Both the position numbers and the translations under genes were made by a program. Of a DNA stretch of 64,000 nucleotides, positions 33,387 to 41,673 are shown piece by piece; position 1 is the first letter of the stretch; every line of letters begins with the position of its first letter. Location of the stretch: contig JAFGHX010000279.1 in NCBI GenBank assembly GCA_016929905.1, forward strand, positions 1 through 64,000. The letters run 5' to 3'. This DNA comes from Kiritimatiellia bacterium. Lineage in GTDB: Bacteria; Verrucomicrobiota; Kiritimatiellia; JAFGHX01. The notes beneath the pieces were generated by a model. That model worked only from the letters and a program-made list of their open reading frames with translations. It was not told where the DNA came from and did not search any database.

Positions 33387-36300
33387 AGTCGTCTCTCTTG
33401 ATCTTGAAGGCGATGTCGCGGGCGAAGGCCGGCACGTCGACGCGGAGCACGCCGCCGGCGATGGTTTGCCGCGAAGAGGCGATGACCGTCCCCTCGCGCG
33501 TGTCCCAGAACTCGACCCGCGCCTCGCCGTCCGCCAGATCCGTGACGTCCAGCGTCAGGCCGGAGGCCGCAGCCGGGCCCGCCGGGTCGACCCGTTCGAA
33601 GTCGGTTACCCGGCAGATCCAGCCGAGTCCCCATTCCCGGTTCGTGAGCAGGCGCGCGGCGAACCCGGCGGCCGTGCCGGCCGACGTGTCGCGCAGCACG
33701 GGCTTCACGGTGCGGAGCGCGGGGTCGCGCCGGTCTTCACGCGCCATGAACCGGGCAACGGCGCGGTACTTGGGGTAGAAGTTCTCTTCCTCGATGAGCT
33801 GCCACCACCAGAACAGCGGCGTGCCCCCCATCGGCAGGCAGGTGGCACTCCAGAGCGCGGCGTGCAGGGCACACTCCAGATTGCGGACGGTCGCCCCTTT
33901 CGACGTACCGCCGAACTCCGTGATCAAGACCGGCTTGCCGAACTCGGCGTTATAGTCGACCGTCTCCTCCATCAGCGTCACGATGTACAGTGCCTGCATG
34001 TCGTTGTGGTAAGCGTCCACCGGCGCCATATCCATTTCCGCGAGCGCCACGATGTTCGTGTTCTGGTTCTTATAGCTGCCGCACACGTGCGAGGAGACCA
34101 TGTGGTCGTAGGGATCAATCTCCTTGACGTATTGCCCCATGATCCGGTGCCACTCGACCACCTCCGGGTTCTTGTAGCATTTCTTCTTGCGGTCGGAGCC
34201 GGTCAGGTCCAGTTCGCTCCACAGCTCCCAGGCGAACACGCGTGTGCTGTGGCCCCAGCGCGCCACGGTATAGCGCATGAGCTTGCGGAACGAGTCCAGC
34301 GCGCGCGAGTCGGAGAAATAGTCTTCGGGGTTCCTGAGATAGCCGCCGTTCGCGGTATAGAAGGGGTTGTGCTCCCACGACTTGTCGGAGTACGTGCTGA
34401 ACTTGCCGTGGTTGTGGATCACGAGATTGACGTACAGCCCGCTGCGCTCGGCCTGCGCGAGGACCTGGTCCAGTTCCCAGGCGTGCATCAGGTTGAATTG
34501 GCCGATCCCGTGATAGCCGCGCCATTTCGGGTTCCATTCCAGGCCGAGCGACCACGGCGCACACCAGACCTCGGCCATGGTCTCGCCGTGTTCGCGCATC
34601 GTCTGAAAATACTGCGCGTAGCTGGTGGAATCGCGCGGCCAGCGCTTGGCCCAGGGGAACTGGCGATCCATTCGCTCGTCGTACGGGGACCGCACATTGT
34701 GGCCGATCGGGAAGAAGTAGGCGCCGTTGTCGAACTCGAAACAGCGCGGGTCGCGTGCCGAGACGCGGACGAAACCGGGGTTGCGCGGCGCGGTCGCCCG
34801 CACGGTACCCGGCCCCCACGTCCCCTCGCCGCAGGCATCACGCACACGCAGCGTGTAGCGGTACTCGCCCGGGCGGTCGGGCGTGAAGCGCACGCGCCAC
34901 GCGGGCGGGCCCTCCGGCAGGAGCTGCTGGCCGGTGTCGCTCCGTTCCCGGTAGTAGTCCTGTCCGTAGAAGGCGTCGACCCGCACGGCGCGGCCGTCGG
35001 GCGTCTCGAATACGGCGGCGGCGGAGACCTGTGCGGCGTCGAACGGATCCGGGTACCGGTCGGGCAGCTCGAACGTGATCTCGATCATCTCGAAACTCGG
35101 GATGGCGGTGTGCGACAGCCGCACGTTGCGGATGGCAGGCGGAGTGTCGGGCGGCGGGGCCAGGACCCCCGTGACGCTGTGCAGCCGGCATGTGCCGCGA
35201 TAGGGGGTGTCGGCAAAGACACGGATGCCCACCTGCTCGGGCTGCAGCAGCGCGCGCAGATGCCAGGCGGACTTGTGGCCGCGCGGCTCCCAGCCCCGCG
35301 CGGTTGGCGATGTGTCCACGGTGAACGAGGTGAGCTTGCCGGGCGCCAGGTAGCCGGGCAGCAGGACCTGATACCAGAACTCGTCCCAATCCTTGACGAA
35401 GACGAGCACCTGCGTCCGGGCCGGCGCGTCCGGCGGGAGCGACAGATCGAACTCGAGTGCGCCTATCTTGTGCCACGAAGACGTCGGGCCGTGCACGAAG
35501 AAGGTCGCCGGCTCGGGGAACGCAACGGGGATCTCCATGCCGGCCGGCACGGGGTCGGGTCCCGGTTCTTCAAACTCGCGGGCAAGCTGCCGGACCTCGT
35601 CCGCCGAGAGCGCCGTCCTGTAAATCTTCAACTCGTCGATGACGCCTTTTCCGGAACTGTAGCCCCACCCGCCGACAAGCAGGGCGGCGCCGGTGTCCGG
35701 CATCGCCGCGTACTGGCCCTGTGCCTCGTCGCTGCACGCGAGCGGCTCGCCGTCGCGGTAGAGAACCACGCTGTTGCTCGCGGCCGCCCCGTCGTAGGTC
35801 ACCGCGTAGAAGTGCCACGCCCCCTCGTCCGTCGTGACCGGCGCGCTGCGCCACATCCGCGTGTCGAGCCCCGAGCCCGCGTAGAGACGGAAGATGAGCC
35901 GGTCGGAATAATCCGTCGCAAACCGCCACTCGCGGTGGTAGCCCTTGCCCGCGATGCGGAAACTGGTCGCATCCTTGAACTTGACCCACGCCGCCACGGT
36001 GAACGGCGCGTCGCGCTGCCCGTTCCCGAACGAGAGGTGCGGCGCGTCCTCGAATTGCACGTAATCGCCGACGCCGTCGAAAATGCAGGCCCCGCCGGAA
36101 ACGCCGTCCGGCCGCCAGGCGACCCCTTTCTTCCGCGTGCCGTGATGCGCGTAGGGGGAACTGTCCCAGACGAGGTCCGCATGCCGCCGGCCCGCACTCG
36201 AGAAGTCCAGCGGAATACGCGCGGGGCCCGTGCCGGGCTCTCCCGGCAGGGCGCTCGGGTCCAGCCGCGCTGCGCCTTTGTCGAAATGCAGGTTCAGCAC

Positions 36301-36417
36301 CGCATGCTCGGGCCGGACACGGGTGTCGGCCGGCACCGGCGGCCCGGCGCGCAGGGCCAGGCTCGATGCGAGAGGCACGAGCAGGATATACAGTATGGAT
36401 CTGGCCGCCATTCTCAT
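33385..36417 (-). CDS. Large secreted LamG / DUF5060-like / GH-A-type protein
   Basis: From the ATG at 36417 the protein has 1010 residues, starting with a signal peptide. Residues about 80-260 form a LamG/concanavalin-like lectin domain (GVSGGACIFDGVGDYVQF ... GVIDELKIYRTALSADEV). A beta-sandwich region follows, and at about 440-560 a DUF5060-like domain (PGEYRYTLRVRD). Residues about 570-900 read as a TIM-barrel glycosidase of clan GH-A type: WELWSELD contains the likely acid/base Glu735, and ITEFGG the likely nucleophile Glu834. It is probably a cell-surface or periplasmic polysaccharide hydrolase; the substrate is unknown. GGGAGA lies about 12 bases before the ATG. An upstream in-frame ATG at 36570 would read through a 12-nt repeat array and is disfavoured. 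Confidence 0.85.
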   Translation of the reverse strand: MRMAARSILYILLVPLASSLALRAGPPVPADTRVRPEHAVLNLHFDKGAARLDPSALPGEPGTGPARIPLDFSSAGRRHADLVWDSSPYAHHGTRKKGVAWRPDGVSGGACIFDGVGDYVQFEDAPHLSFGNGQRDAPFTVAAWVKFKDATSFRIAGKGYHREWRFATDYSDRLIFRLYAGSGLDTRMWRSAPVTTDEGAWHFYAVTYDGAAASNSVVLYRDGEPLACSDEAQGQYAAMPDTGAALLVGGWGYSSGKGVIDELKIYRTALSADEVRQLAREFEEPGPDPVPAGMEIPVAFPEPATFFVHGPTSSWHKIGALEFDLSLPPDAPARTQVLVFVKDWDEFWYQVLLPGYLAPGKLTSFTVDTSPTARGWEPRGHKSAWHLRALLQPEQVGIRVFADTPYRGTCRLHSVTGVLAPPPDTPPAIRNVRLSHTAIPSFEMIEITFELPDRYPDPFDAAQVSAAAVFETPDGRAVRVDAFYGQDYYRERSDTGQQLLPEGPPAWRVRFTPDRPGEYRYTLRVRDACGEGTWGPGTVRATAPRNPGFVRVSARDPRCFEFDNGAYFFPIGHNVRSPYDERMDRQFPWAKRWPRDSTSYAQYFQTMREHGETMAEVWCAPWSLGLEWNPKWRGYHGIGQFNLMHAWELDQVLAQAERSGLYVNLVIHNHGKFSTYSDKSWEHNPFYTANGGYLRNPEDYFSDSRALDSFRKLMRYTVARWGHSTRVFAWELWSELDLTGSDRKKKCYKNPEVVEWHRIMGQYVKEIDPYDHMVSSHVCGSYKNQNTNIVALAEMDMAPVDAYHNDMQALYIVTLMEETVDYNAEFGKPVLITEFGGTSKGATVRNLECALHAALWSATCLPMGGTPLFWWWQLIEEENFYPKYRAVARFMAREDRRDPALRTVKPVLRDTSAGTAAGFAARLLTNREWGLGWICRVTDFERVDPAGPAAASGLTLDVTDLADGEARVEFWDTREGTVIASSRQTIAGGVLRVDVPAFARDIAFKIKRDD

Positions 36418-36487
36418 CCGGTGTGCGTTCTCCCGCAAACCCAGCACGGCTCGCGCGCTGCCGCAGGTTGGCATCCGGCCTCCCCCC

Positions 36488-36666
36488 AACTTGATCGAGA
36501 ACTTACTCGGGAACTTGCTCGATTTCCGGCTGACCGTTGACTCTGGCATTTCGAGCGAAGCCGATCGCAACCCCAGGTTTGGCCAGGGCGATTGTACCGG
36601 TTCCCGGGCCAGCGCTTCACTCCGGGATTTCGAGCAAGTTCGCGAGCAAGTTCTCGATCAAGTTCC
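36488..36666. repeat. Inverted pair of 12-nt tandem arrays
   Basis: Three units of the GAACTTGCTCGA type (36488-36522) face three reverse-complement units (CGAGCAAGTTCT type, 36631-36666) across about 110 bases. The pair lies in the divergent gap between the GH-A-like gene and the aldo/keto reductase. The same unit occurs at 33.0 kb and 39.9-40.1 kb. Confidence 0.85.
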
Positions 36667-36728
36667 CCTTATCCTGGGCCTGTGGTCTTTACCCATGCCG
36701 GTTCGCGGGTCGAATCCGCGAATCGGCC

Positions 36729-36896
36729 GCAATTCTCATTATGGCGTTGCGGCCCTTTGTCGTGAGCCCCGTAAGGGGCGTTCCCGGGGTAGATGGCGTG
36801 TGCGGACAGCCCTTTCGGCCGGAGGCCGATCAGCCTGCGGCTGAACGGGCTTGACTACAAACGGTTCTCTCCAGGTGCCGCCGGAATGAGAATTGC
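36729..36896. repeat. Repeat element bounded by 12-bp inverted ends
   Basis: A 12-base sequence (36729-36740) recurs inverted at 36885-36896. Between them are a GCCCC-GTAA-GGGGC hairpin, a palindromic GGCCGGAGGCC region and a 20-base exact match (36845-36864) to one arm of the 25.4-kb hairpin. No gene is seen in 36418-37015 apart from these elements and a possible 21-codon ORF at 36931-36996. Confidence 0.6.
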
Positions 36897-37015
36897 TGGC
36901 GAATCGCCCCCCTTGCGTATTCTAGGCGTGATGGTGTATGGTGTGTCAAGACGCCAATCGCCGTTCCGTGCGGTTGACGAGACGGAGCGCGAGTAAGACG
37001 AAGAGTGGGGGGAAG

Positions 37016-38011
37016 ATGCAGTACCGGAAGCTCGGAAAGACCGATATGGACGTGTCCGCGGTCTGCCTGGGGTGCTGGGCGCTGATCGGCGGGTTCAATT
37101 GGGGGCCGCAGGACGAGCGGGATTCGGTGGCCGCGATCAAGGCGGCGCTCGAACTGGGGATCACCTTCCTGGATACGGCCCCGATGTACGGCAACGGCGC
37201 GTCGGAGGAGCTGCTCGGCAAGGTGCTGGGCGCGGACCGCGACAGGGTGACGATCGCCACGAAGGTCGGCTCGGCCGATCTGGCACCCGACGCCCTCATG
37301 CGCAGCTGCGAGGACAGCCTGCGCCGGCTGAAGACCGACCGCATTGACCTGCTGCAGGTGCACTGGCCGAGCCGCGCGGTGCCGTTCGAAGACACGTTGC
37401 GGGCGCTGCAGGCGCTCCGGGCCGCGGGCAAGGTGCGAGCTGTCGGCGTGTCCAACTTCGGCACGCGCGATCTGTCGGCCATGCTGGCCGTCGGCCGCGT
37501 CGAGACCAACCAGCTCGCCTACAGCCTGCTCTGGCGCGCCATCGAGTTCGAGGTGCAGCCGCTCTGCGTGGAACACGCGGTCGGGATCCTGTGCTACTCC
37601 TCGCTGGCGCAGGGGCTGCTGACGGGCAAGTTCAACAGCGCGGAGGATGTGCCCGCGGATCGCGCGCGGACCCGGCTGTTTTCGAAGGAGCGCCCTTCCG
37701 CACGCCACGACGAACCCGGCTGCGAGGCGGCGACCTTCGCGGCCATCGACCGGATCCGGGCCGTTTGCGCCCAACTCGGCCAGCCCATGAGCGCTGTCGC
37801 GCTGGCCTGGCTGTTGGCGCGTCCCGCGGTCACCTCGGTCATTGCCGGCGCCCGGAACGCGGAGCAGGTGCGTCAGAATGCGGAGGCCGCGCAGTTGGAA
37901 TTGCCCGCCGAACTCGTCGCAGAGCTCGATGCCGCCACCGACCCGGTGAAAACGCATATCGGCGCCAACGCCGACATGTGGCAGTCCGGGGCGAAGTCGC
38001 GGATCCGGTGA
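37016..38011 (+). CDS. Aldo/keto reductase
   Basis: This 331-residue NAD(P)H-dependent oxidoreductase of the AKR superfamily has a TIM barrel. The catalytic tetrad is Asp53, Tyr58, Lys83 and His116 (motifs FLDTAPMYG, IATKVG, DLLQVHWP). The cofactor-binding C-terminal region has SVIAGARNAEQVRQN. It resembles the YghZ/AKR11-12 type that often acts on sugars or aldehydes; the substrate is not evident. The ATG at 37016 is chosen because a GGGGGGA site immediately precedes it. It is divergent from the secreted glycosidase-like gene. Confidence 0.93.
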   Translation: MQYRKLGKTDMDVSAVCLGCWALIGGFNWGPQDERDSVAAIKAALELGITFLDTAPMYGNGASEELLGKVLGADRDRVTIATKVGSADLAPDALMRSCEDSLRRLKTDRIDLLQVHWPSRAVPFEDTLRALQALRAAGKVRAVGVSNFGTRDLSAMLAVGRVETNQLAYSLLWRAIEFEVQPLCVEHAVGILCYSSLAQGLLTGKFNSAEDVPADRARTRLFSKERPSARHDEPGCEAATFAAIDRIRAVCAQLGQPMSAVALAWLLARPAVTSVIAGARNAEQVRQNAEAAQLELPAELVAELDAATDPVKTHIGANADMWQSGAKSRIR

Positions 38012-38013
38012 GG

Positions 38014-38190
38014 CGGACGGGAAGAGCGGAAGATATGGAAGGGTGGGGGCGACGCTGAAGGCGTGAAGGTGCCTCTCATACGGGCCCGACATCCGCTCCA
38101 CTCTTCCATCCTTCCATCCATCCTTCCATCCACGCACTCTTCCATTCTTCCATTCTTCCATTTTTCCACTCTTCCATTCTGCCCTTCCCC
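38014..38190. repeat. Inverted pair of 8-nt tandem arrays
   Basis: Degenerate GGAAG-type units just after the aldo/keto reductase stop (38014-38048) face about ten reverse-complement ATTCTTCC-type units (38097-38190) before the TolC-type stop. In this convergent gap they can pair into a large hairpin that would serve both transcripts as a terminator. Confidence 0.85.
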
Positions 38191-38205
38191 GCTCCGCTTC
38201 GCGGA

Positions 38206-39834
38206 CTATCGGGCGAGCGTGTCGAGCGGCGGTTCCACGATGGTGCCGTCGGGCGCGACGTCGAGCAGCCCGATATTGCGCAGCAGGCGCAGGCGCTGGA
38301 TCTCGTAGTCGGCCCGCGCGCGCACGTAAGCGTTTCGCGCGGCAAGCAGTTCGTTTTCGGCCTCCACGACGTCGCGGTTCGACAGCTCGCCGCTACGGAA
38401 GCGCATGAGCGCGTTTTCGGCGCGCTTCTGCGCGATTTCCGTGTTGCGCAGCTCGATCGTTACCGTGTTGCCCAGCGCCGCGAGCCGGCTGAAATTCGCG
38501 CGCACATCGATGATGATGGAGTCGCGCTTCTCTTCCAGTTGCCGGTTCGCCGCCGCCAGGCTGAGCCGGGCTTTCTTGACGGCGTCGCGCTCCTCGCGCG
38601 GGTCCAGCGGGATTTCCACCGTCACGCCGGCCGAGAGCGCGTCGTTCTCCAGCGCCTGCTCGCCGAGCGACTCCGTCGTGTCGCTCGAGAGCCGCGCGTT
38701 GCCGTAGACGCTGACGCTGGGCAGGGCGGCCTGCCGGGCAATCCGCAGGTTGCGCTCCCGGTCGGCGCGCCGCTCGCGCGCCGTGGCCAGGTCGAGCCGG
38801 CGTTTCAACGCGATCTCGATGCACGCGGCCTCGTCGAGGCTGGCGGCCTGCATGTCGGGAATCGCGCCGGCCAGCGTGATCCGGCTGTCAACGGGAATGC
38901 CCAGCGTCAACAGGAAGCGGGCGCGCTCGATGTCCAGATCGGCCTCCGCCGACGCGAGCTGGTTGCGGGCGCGCAGTTCCTGCTGTTGCGAGCGCATGAC
39001 GTCGATGGCCGGCGCGCGCCGGACTCTGAACATGGCCTCCGACCGCCGGCGCAGGAAGACCGACTGCTCCACGTTGCGCCGCGTATTCTCGAGCACCGCG
39101 CTGCGGATCAGCAGGTTCTGGTACGCTTGCACGATGCCGATCGCAAAATCCTGGCGTTCCTGGGCGAAGGCGCGCAGCGCGTAGACCAGGTCGCGTTCGG
39201 CCTGGATCAGGGCATTGTGGCTTGCCGTGTAGCCGGCACCCGCCAGCAGCGGCTGCTCCACCTTCACGCCGACGGAACTGTCGTAAGCCGTGTCGGCATC
39301 GGCGTCCGGATCGTCGGTCGTGTCCAGGCCCGCATCGGCCGAAACCGTCACCGTCGCGCCGGACGGCAGCTTGCGGCTGGCGTTGAAAGCGAGGTCCGAT
39401 CCCGTTTCGTTCGCCGTATCGCTGCCCGTCTCGAAGACATACTTGACGGTGCTCGATACGTCCACCCCGAAGGCGCGGCGCTGCTTCAGCAGCGCCAGGC
39501 CGGCGAGGTAGAGTTGTTCGCGCTTGTCCTGCAGGTCGCGGCTGTACCGCGTCGCCAGCCGCAGCGCCACCGGCAGGTCCAACTCGACGCGAGCCGCCTG
39601 CTCCGCCGGCGGGGCAGGGGGCCGGAACGCGTCGGTGAGCGCGTGGGCGCTCACGTGCTCCGTCTTCGCCTGCCCGTCGCCGATGACCCGCGCGACGCCG
39701 GCGTCCAGCCGGCGGGCGGACCAGCACCCGCTCGCGAGGGGCAGGAGCAGGCCGCTCGCCAGGAGGAGCCGACCCAACCCCCCGCCGCGCCCTCCCGCCG
39801 CGCCTCCAAGCGCCCTGTGCCCCGTGCAACCCAT
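38206..39834 (-). CDS. TolC-family outer membrane lipoprotein
   Basis: This 542-residue outer-membrane efflux protein starts at the ATG at 39834, preceded by GGGAGG, and has a lipoprotein signal with lipobox LASGC. The OEP architecture is recognisable: long helical stretches with paired repeats (LDLPVALRLATRYSRDLQDK ... and its counterpart SLDEAACIEIALKRRLDLAT), beta segments with alternating residues, and the conserved RSGELSNRDVVEAENELL near the end. It normally forms a trimeric exit duct for RND, ABC or MFS pumps or for type I secretion; no partner pump or periplasmic adaptor is adjacent. It has its own promoter. Confidence 0.9.
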   Translation of the reverse strand: MGCTGHRALGGAAGGRGGGLGRLLLASGLLLPLASGCWSARRLDAGVARVIGDGQAKTEHVSAHALTDAFRPPAPPAEQAARVELDLPVALRLATRYSRDLQDKREQLYLAGLALLKQRRAFGVDVSSTVKYVFETGSDTANETGSDLAFNASRKLPSGATVTVSADAGLDTTDDPDADADTAYDSSVGVKVEQPLLAGAGYTASHNALIQAERDLVYALRAFAQERQDFAIGIVQAYQNLLIRSAVLENTRRNVEQSVFLRRRSEAMFRVRRAPAIDVMRSQQQELRARNQLASAEADLDIERARFLLTLGIPVDSRITLAGAIPDMQAASLDEAACIEIALKRRLDLATARERRADRERNLRIARQAALPSVSVYGNARLSSDTTESLGEQALENDALSAGVTVEIPLDPREERDAVKKARLSLAAANRQLEEKRDSIIIDVRANFSRLAALGNTVTIELRNTEIAQKRAENALMRFRSGELSNRDVVEAENELLAARNAYVRARADYEIQRLRLLRNIGLLDVAPDGTIVEPPLDTLAR

Positions 39835-39857
39835 GTGCCTGTGCCTCCCGGCAGGCA

Positions 39858-39886
39858 GTATAGCCGAGCCGCCGCCCGGTCGTAAA
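39858..39886 (-). promoter_or_regulatory. Sigma70-type promoter of the TolC-family gene
   Basis: On the minus strand, TTTACG (39881-39886) and TATACT (39858-39863) are 17 bases apart, giving a leader of about 18-20 bases with the GGGAGG ribosome-binding site. Confidence 0.6.
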
Positions 39887-39933
39887 GGGGGCGGGCGCAT
39901 CGAACCGGACCCGCTCGCCCGCAAAGGAAACTG

Positions 39934-40052
39934 GCTCGAGAACTTGCTCGGGAACTTGACTCGACATTCTGGAGCGCATGACTCCTCAAAATGCCTGGCA
40001 AGTTCTCGAGCAAGTTCTCGAGCAAGTTCTCGAGTAAGTTCTCGAGTAAGTT
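39934..40052. repeat. Inverted pair of 12-nt tandem arrays
   Basis: Two to three GAACTTGCTCGG-type units (39934-39963) face about five reverse-complement units of the TTCTCGAGCAAG type (39999-40052). The arrays lie in the 313-base divergent gap between the TolC-family gene and the secreted subtilase. Confidence 0.9.
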
Positions 40053-40112
40053 GGGAGCCAACTCGGTTGCGAACCGGGGCTTGATTTTCGGATGACGGGC
40101 GCTTCTTTGCTC

Positions 40113-40141
40113 TTGGTCCACCCCGCGCGCCGCCCTATAAT
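40113..40141 (+). promoter_or_regulatory. Promoter with consensus -10, leaderless subtilase start
   Basis: A perfect TATAAT (40136-40141) lies six bases before the ATG of the subtilase gene. A weak -35 (TTGGTC, 40113-40118) is 17 bases upstream. Confidence 0.6.
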
Positions 40142-40147
40142 GCGGCC

Positions 40148-41641
40148 ATGAAGCGACGTGTTCTGCCGGTCATGCTGGTCCTCTGCTGTGTTTTGGGCCC
40201 GGCGGCCCGCGCCTTCGAGATGCGGATGACCGACGAACGCCTGCACCTGCGGGCGGAGGATGTGCCGCTGGAGGCCATCCTGTGGCGGTTCGCGCATGCG
40301 GGCGTGCGCGTGCGGCTGGACCCGCTCGTGCACAAGCGCGTGAGCATCGAACTCGAAGACGAGGACCTGCAGAAGGGGTTGGACAGGGTCATTCAGCCGT
40401 TCAGCTACGTCCTGATCTGGGACGCGATACCCGGGCCGCTCGGCAAGATGCCGCGGCTGGCGGAGATCCAGGTCTTCCGGTCCGGCATGCAGGAACAGAC
40501 GCAGAAGTGGCCGACCGTCGACGACCGGCTCGTCGTCAGCCTGGGGCCGGGCGGCCGTGGACCCGCGTTTGCGAAGGACGAATTGCTGATCGGGCTGAAG
40601 CCGGGCACCGACGTGGCGGCGTTCAAGCGGTTGCTGGCCCAGATCGGCGGGACGGTGACCGACTGCTGTCCCGAACTGGGCGTGTACCGCGTGCGGTTGC
40701 CGCCCGAGACGAACGTGCCGGACCTCGTAAAGCAGTTGGCCGGCAACCCGATCGTGGCGGTGGCGGAGCCGAACTACGTGTTCCCCATGCCGCCGCCGGT
40801 GATGACGAAGCCGGCGGCCGACGGGGCCGCCCCCGCCGTGCCGGCCGGCGCGCAGCCCGTGGCCAGCACGGCGCCTGTGGCCGTGCTGGATACGGGCCTG
40901 CTGGCGGACTCGGGGCTCGACGCCGCCGTGGTGGCGAAGCTGGACGCTCTCAATCCCGAGCGCGCGGTTGCCGATACGCACGGGCACGGGACTCAGATGG
41001 CCATGATCGCATCGGGCGCCATCAGCCCGCTCGGCATGGGGCCGGCGCCGAGTTCGGACGCGATCGTCCCGCTCGTGCCCGTTCGCGCCTTCGACGACTC
41101 AGGCAATGCGTCGAGTCTCAGCCTCATGCGCGCGATCGAGTTCGCGATCGCGAACGGCGCGCGCGTCGTGAACTTGAGCTGGAGTACGCCGACCCGGAGC
41201 GAATTCGTGGCCAATGCCGTCGCCTACGCGCAGGCGAAAGGGGCGATTGTGGTCGCGGCCGCAGGCAACGAACCGGACGGCCAGCCGGTCTTTCCCGCCG
41301 CGCTGCCCGGGGTCGTCGCCGTCAGCGCGCTTGACGCCGACGGCGGCCGTTGGGAGAAATCGAACTACGGCGATTTCGTCGCCTGCGCCGCGCCCGGCCT
41401 TGCCCGGATGCCCGCCGATTTCGCGAAGAGCCTGGCCGGGTCCTACGCGGGCACCTCGATCTCCAGCGCGCTCGTCGCCAATGCGCTGAGCCGCTATCTG
41501 AGCGCACACCCGGACGCCAACGCCCACCAGGCGGTCGCCGCCCTCCAGGCCGCCCTCACCGATGCCGGCGCCAAGGGCCTGGACCCCTACTACGGCGCCG
41601 GCGTGCTCGACGCCGCCGCGCTGAAACGGTTGCTTCAGTGA
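40148..41641 (+). CDS. Secreted subtilisin-family (S8) protease with STN-like N-terminal domain
   Basis: This 497-residue protein has a signal peptide (1-22). Residues about 25-90 look like a secretin/TonB short N-terminal (STN) domain (LRAEDVPLEAILWRFAHAGV ... DLQKGLDRVI). A subtilase propeptide-like segment follows at about 140-215 (ELLIGLKPGTDVAAFKRLL ... NPIVAVAEPNYVF). The S8 domain has the full triad: Asp248 (AVLDTG), His280 (HGHGTQMA), Ser437 (GTSISSA), and the oxyanion Asn374 (AAAGNEP). It probably acts in the periplasm or outside the cell. The combination of STN and protease is unusual. It appears leaderless and ends at a hairpin terminator. Confidence 0.9.
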   Translation: MKRRVLPVMLVLCCVLGPAARAFEMRMTDERLHLRAEDVPLEAILWRFAHAGVRVRLDPLVHKRVSIELEDEDLQKGLDRVIQPFSYVLIWDAIPGPLGKMPRLAEIQVFRSGMQEQTQKWPTVDDRLVVSLGPGGRGPAFAKDELLIGLKPGTDVAAFKRLLAQIGGTVTDCCPELGVYRVRLPPETNVPDLVKQLAGNPIVAVAEPNYVFPMPPPVMTKPAADGAAPAVPAGAQPVASTAPVAVLDTGLLADSGLDAAVVAKLDALNPERAVADTHGHGTQMAMIASGAISPLGMGPAPSSDAIVPLVPVRAFDDSGNASSLSLMRAIEFAIANGARVVNLSWSTPTRSEFVANAVAYAQAKGAIVVAAAGNEPDGQPVFPAALPGVVAVSALDADGGRWEKSNYGDFVACAAPGLARMPADFAKSLAGSYAGTSISSALVANALSRYLSAHPDANAHQAVAALQAALTDAGAKGLDPYYGAGVLDAAALKRLLQ

Positions 41642-41672
41642 AAGGGGAAACGGCGTCCCGCCGCTTCCCCTT
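41642..41672. terminator. Bidirectional hairpin between convergent genes
   Basis: A stem of 8 bp, a mismatch and 5 bp with a 3-base TCC loop fills the 32-base gap between the subtilase stop and the SDR stop. It has the same inner CGGCG/CGCCG stem seen in hairpins at 26.7, 33.3 and 63.4 kb. Confidence 0.7.
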
Positions 41673-41673
41673 A

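Noticed and set aside
36418..36570. Longer N terminus for the GH-A-like protein (ATG at 36570)
   Set aside because: The extension is translated 12-nt repeat DNA and precedes a proper signal peptide; the start at 36417 has a GGGAGA site.
36700..36735. T-arm-like sequence (7-bp stem around GTCGAAT) suggesting a tRNA
   Set aside because: The stem is longer than a T-arm, and no acceptor, D-arm or anticodon arm can be folded around it on either side; it is one more intergenic hairpin.
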